From: Limimaricola cinnabarinus
GTDB lineage: Bacteria > Pseudomonadota > Alphaproteobacteria > Rhodobacterales > Rhodobacteraceae
Assembly (NCBI RefSeq): GCF_002723615.1
Contig: NZ_KZ304960.1
Location: 17,681-81,680, forward strand
Reading direction: 5' to 3'
Length of the DNA: 64,000 nucleotides
Shown piece after piece: positions 61,577-64,000 of this stretch (positions within the stretch are counted from its first letter, which is position 1; each line of letters starts with the position of its first letter). The position numbers were made by a program, and so were the translations under genes. The notes below the pieces were generated by a model that worked only from the letters and a program-made list of their open reading frames with translations, was not told the origin of the DNA and ran no database searches.

Positions 61577-61923
61577 TCCGAGGCCCCCGTCAGCCGGGCG
61601 ACGAGGAGAAAGACATAGACCCCCGCCATGATGGCGGCGACGGTCGACAACAGCAGCGCCGCGATCAGCGCCACGCCATGCTGGCCCAGCGTGTCGAGAT
61701 GACCGACCACGCCGACGCCCGCGGGCACGAACAGGAGCGACAGATGCGCCAGCAGCGCCGATGTCGTCGGCGCGATCCGTTCGGCCAGCGCAGGCCGCAT
61801 GATCAGCGCCGCGAACAAGAGCGCCATGCCGATCACCGGGCCGGGCACCGGCAGGCCGAGCCCGCGTGCGGCGACCTCGCCCGCCAGCTGGCAGGCGAGC
61901 AGGACGACGAGGTTGACGATCAT
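61573..61923 (-). CDS. LrgA/CidA family holin-like membrane protein
   Basis: 116 residues from the ATG at 61921-61923, with four membrane segments. The signature L-P-V-P-G-P-V-I-G-M-A-L-L and L-L-F-V-P-A-G-V-G-V-V match the family. It pairs with LrgB and overlaps it by 4 nt. Together they sit in the middle of a cobalamin operon, 52 nt after cobN, so they are probably transcribed with it, unless a hidden promoter is used. Confidence 0.92.
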   Translation of the reverse strand: MIVNLVVLLACQLAGEVAARGLGLPVPGPVIGMALLFAALIMRPALAERIAPTTSALLAHLSLLFVPAGVGVVGHLDTLGQHGVALIAALLLSTVAAIMAGVYVFLLVARLTGASE

Positions 61924-61975
61924 GGGGCCTCCGGTCGCTTGGGATACCCTCACTCTGGGGCGGGCGGGCCCATCG

Positions 61976-64000
61976 TCAAGCGGATCGCGTCAGCGCCTCG
62001 ATCCGCGCCCGCGCCGAGTTCGAGCGCGGCTGCCACAGCCCCTGGTCGATCGCCTCCTGCAGCCGCTCGGCGATCTCCCTCAGCGCGGGCGCATTATGCT
62101 CGGCGATGAAGTCGCGCGTGTCCTCATCGGCCAGAACCGCCTCTTCGACGAGGTCGAAATGATGGTTCTTCACCGCCCGCGTGGTGGCGGCGAAGGCGAA
62201 GAGGTAGTCGACCGTGGCCGCGATCTCGAAGGCGCCCTTGTAGCCGTGCCGCTTCACGCCATCGATCCATTTGGGGTTCACCACGCGGCTGCGCACCACG
62301 CGGGCGATCTCCTCGTCGAGGCTGCGGATCACGGGGCGCTCGGGGCGGGAATGGTCGTTGTGATAGATCGGCCGGTCGCGGCCCTGAAGGCTCGCCACCG
62401 CCGCCGCCGCGCCGCCCTCGAACTGGTAGTAGTCGTCCGAATCGAGAATGTCGTGCTCGCGGTTGTCCTGGTTCTGGACGATGGCCTCGACCTGTCCCAG
62501 CCTCGCGGCAAAGCCGTCGCGATCGGCCTCGCCCTCCTGTCCCGCGCCGTAGGCATAGCCGCCCCAGTCGAGATAGGCGGCCCCGAGATCGGCGCGCTCG
62601 GACCAGATCCGCTCGTCGATCAGCGCCTGCAGGCCAGCGCCGTAAGCACCGGGCTTGGAGCCATAGACCCTTGCCGCGCTTTCGCCCGCGCGCACCCGCG
62701 CCGCCGCCGGGTTGGTCTCCTCCGGCTCATCAAGCGCCTGCACCGCGCGCGCCGCCGAATCCACCAGCGCCACGAGCTGCGGGAAGGCATCGCGGAAAAA
62801 GCCCGAAATGCGCAGCGTGACGTCGACGCGCGGACGGCCCAGCACGCCCTCGGGCAGCACCTCGAAGCCGGTGACGCGGCGGTTGGCGCTGTCCCAAGTC
62901 GGCTTCACGCCCATCAGCGCCAGCGCCTGCGCGATGTCGTCGCCCCCCGTGCGCATGTTGGCGGTGCCCCAAGCGGTGACCAGCATCGTGCGCGGCCAGT
63001 CGCCGTGATCCTGCAGGTGCTTCTCGATCAGCAGATTCGCCGATTTCCAGCCGAGCGCCCAAGCGGTCGGCGTCGGCACGGCGCGCGCATCGACCGAGAA
63101 GAAGTTGCGCCCCGTCGGCAGCACGTCGGGCCGCCCGCGCGTCGGCGCGCCCGACGGGCCGGGGGCCACGGCGCGCCCGTCGAGACCGGTCAGCAGCCCC
63201 GCGCCCTCCGCCGGGCCGCAAGCGGCGATGGCGGGGCGGAGCTTGCGCTCGATCTCGTCCAGCACCGCCGCCGAGGCGGGGCCGGGGGCAGGGGCTGTGC
63301 CGTCGAGCAGCCGCTGGCACAACTCCTCCAGCCGCTCCACCGTGTCGCCATGGCTGCGCCATTTGCCGGGGCCGTCGAGCGCCTCGGGGCGCGGTCCGGT
63401 CCACGCCTCGGCCATGTCGCAATCGAGCGGGTCGAAGCCCAAACCCAGATCCTCGGCCAGCGCCCGCAGGATCGAGGCCGCGCCTGAACCGCGCGGCACG
63501 CGGGCCAGCGCAATGGCGAGATCGCGCTCCTGACGGCCCTCGGGGGACTGCCCGAACACGTGCAGCCCGTCGCGGATCTGCGCCTCCTTCAGCTCGCACA
63601 GCCACGCGTCGAGCTTGGCGAGGTCGGTGTCGGCCTGCCCCTCGAACCCGGCATCGGAGGCGAGGCCGGTGGTTTCCGCAAGGCTCAGGATCTCGCGCCG
63701 CAGATGGGTGATCCGGCGCGGATCGACTCCCGCCGCCTCGTAATACTCGTCCACCAGCGCCTCCAGATCGCGCAGCGGCCCGTAGCTCTCGGCACGGGTC
63801 AGCGGCGGGGTCAGGTGATCGATCACCACCGCCTGCGCCCGGCGCTTGGCCTGCGTGCCCTCGCCCGGATCGTTGACGATGAAGGGGTAGAGATGCGGCG
63901 TCGCGCCCAGCGCGATCTCGGGCCAGCAGCTCTCCGACAGCGCCACCGCCTTGCCCGGCAGCCATTCGAGGTTGCCATGCTTGCCCATATGGACGACCGC
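61976..64000 (-). CDS. cobN: Cobaltochelatase subunit CobN (5' end outside window)
   Basis: 675 codons are visible, the C-terminal half of a protein usually 1,100-1,300 residues long. Signatures include H-M-G-K-H-G-N-L-E-W-L-P-G-K, P-H-L-Y-P-F-I-V-N-D-P-G-E-G, L-P-T-G-R-N-F-F-S-V-D and the end H-D-I-L-D-S-D-D-Y-Y-Q-F-E-G-G. It is the large subunit of the CobNST chelatase that inserts cobalt into hydrogenobyrinic acid a,c-diamide in the aerobic B12 route. The gene continues past position 64000 and cobS/cobT are not seen. Confidence 0.96.
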   Translation of the reverse strand, partial: AVVHMGKHGNLEWLPGKAVALSESCWPEIALGATPHLYPFIVNDPGEGTQAKRRAQAVVIDHLTPPLTRAESYGPLRDLEALVDEYYEAAGVDPRRITHLRREILSLAETTGLASDAGFEGQADTDLAKLDAWLCELKEAQIRDGLHVFGQSPEGRQERDLAIALARVPRGSGAASILRALAEDLGLGFDPLDCDMAEAWTGPRPEALDGPGKWRSHGDTVERLEELCQRLLDGTAPAPGPASAAVLDEIERKLRPAIAACGPAEGAGLLTGLDGRAVAPGPSGAPTRGRPDVLPTGRNFFSVDARAVPTPTAWALGWKSANLLIEKHLQDHGDWPRTMLVTAWGTANMRTGGDDIAQALALMGVKPTWDSANRRVTGFEVLPEGVLGRPRVDVTLRISGFFRDAFPQLVALVDSAARAVQALDEPEETNPAAARVRAGESAARVYGSKPGAYGAGLQALIDERIWSERADLGAAYLDWGGYAYGAGQEGEADRDGFAARLGQVEAIVQNQDNREHDILDSDDYYQFEGGAAAAVASLQGRDRPIYHNDHSRPERPVIRSLDEEIARVVRSRVVNPKWIDGVKRHGYKGAFEIAATVDYLFAFAATTRAVKNHHFDLVEEAVLADEDTRDFIAEHNAPALREIAERLQEAIDQGLWQPRSNSARARIEALTRSA

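Overview
The window is a dense, very GC-rich stretch of a Gram-negative chromosome. It has the character of the Rhodobacteraceae/Roseobacter group of Alphaproteobacteria. The evidence for this is the DUF4170-CysQ-like neighbourhood next to a Kdo-transferase-like gene, DUF2125 and DUF6478 proteins, an acidic porin, LptE, the aerobic cobaltochelatase subunit CobN with CobO, and many genes coupled by 4-nt ATGA or GTGA overlaps. I see no rRNA, tRNA, CRISPR array, insertion sequence or prophage, and every strong gene reads as resident housekeeping or envelope DNA. Both outer genes are cut by the window edges: a WaaA-like gene (3' end missing) at the left and cobN (5' end missing) at the right.

Layout. 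Positions 1-5.2 kb (minus strand) hold a WaaA-like transferase, a DUF4170 protein, a CysQ-like phosphatase, PmbA/TldE and a DUF2125 protein. At 5.4-10.9 kb are an SDR oxidoreductase, an HNH nuclease, a TIGR03862-type flavoprotein, and a yjbH-yjbF exopolysaccharide pair followed by a tiny secreted protein and tandem TTCG hairpins. At 11-15 kb is the coupled leuS-lptE-holA operon, followed by a porin with its own terminator. At 16.5-20.1 kb are yggS, an MFS carrier, a GNAT and zapE. At 20.4-25.8 kb, accD-folC-(secreted protein) diverges from ilvD-DUF6478. At 25.8-29 kb, a set of 28-bp direct repeats precedes a FadH-type 2,4-dienoyl-CoA reductase and a LysR regulator. At 29-32.3 kb, a CinA-like/GNAT/OmpA operon diverges from map. 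At 32.3-37.5 kb are rsmD, a ferredoxin-reductase-type flavoprotein divergent from a peroxiredoxin, phhB with a FemAB-like gene, gdpD and ridA. At 37.6-45.8 kb are a type I secretion ABC/HlyD pair, a secreted proline-rich protein, PBP1A, and glnK-amtB. At 45.9-48.3 kb is a three-gene envelope operon (Gly/Ser/Thr-rich membrane protein, holin-like protein, DUF3618 protein). At 48.5-54.3 kb are an aromatic/aspartate aminotransferase, sseA, smpB, dapA and a soluble-type lytic transglycosylase. At 54.3-60.2 kb are a DMT exporter, mnmD divergent from a DAO-family oxidoreductase, a ThDP enzyme and a HWE histidine kinase with a receiver domain. At 60.2-64 kb, cobN and cobO are separated by lrgA-lrgB.

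How the parts work together. Much of the window serves the envelope: lipid A/LPS (WaaA-like, LptE), outer-membrane proteins (porin, OmpA-like), exopolysaccharide (YjbH/YjbF) and peptidoglycan (PBP1A, lytic transglycosylase, dapA). Other blocks cover amino-acid and nitrogen supply (ilvD, dapA, aminotransferase, glnK-amtB), translation (leuS, map, rsmD, smpB, mnmD) and B12 synthesis (cobN, cobO).

I found no clear undescribed system. The signals most worth following are three copies of a conserved intergenic motif, the 28-bp repeat/palindrome block before fadH, the YjbE-like small protein in a reduced yjb locus, the divergent WaaA-like protein, and a possible split MnmC.
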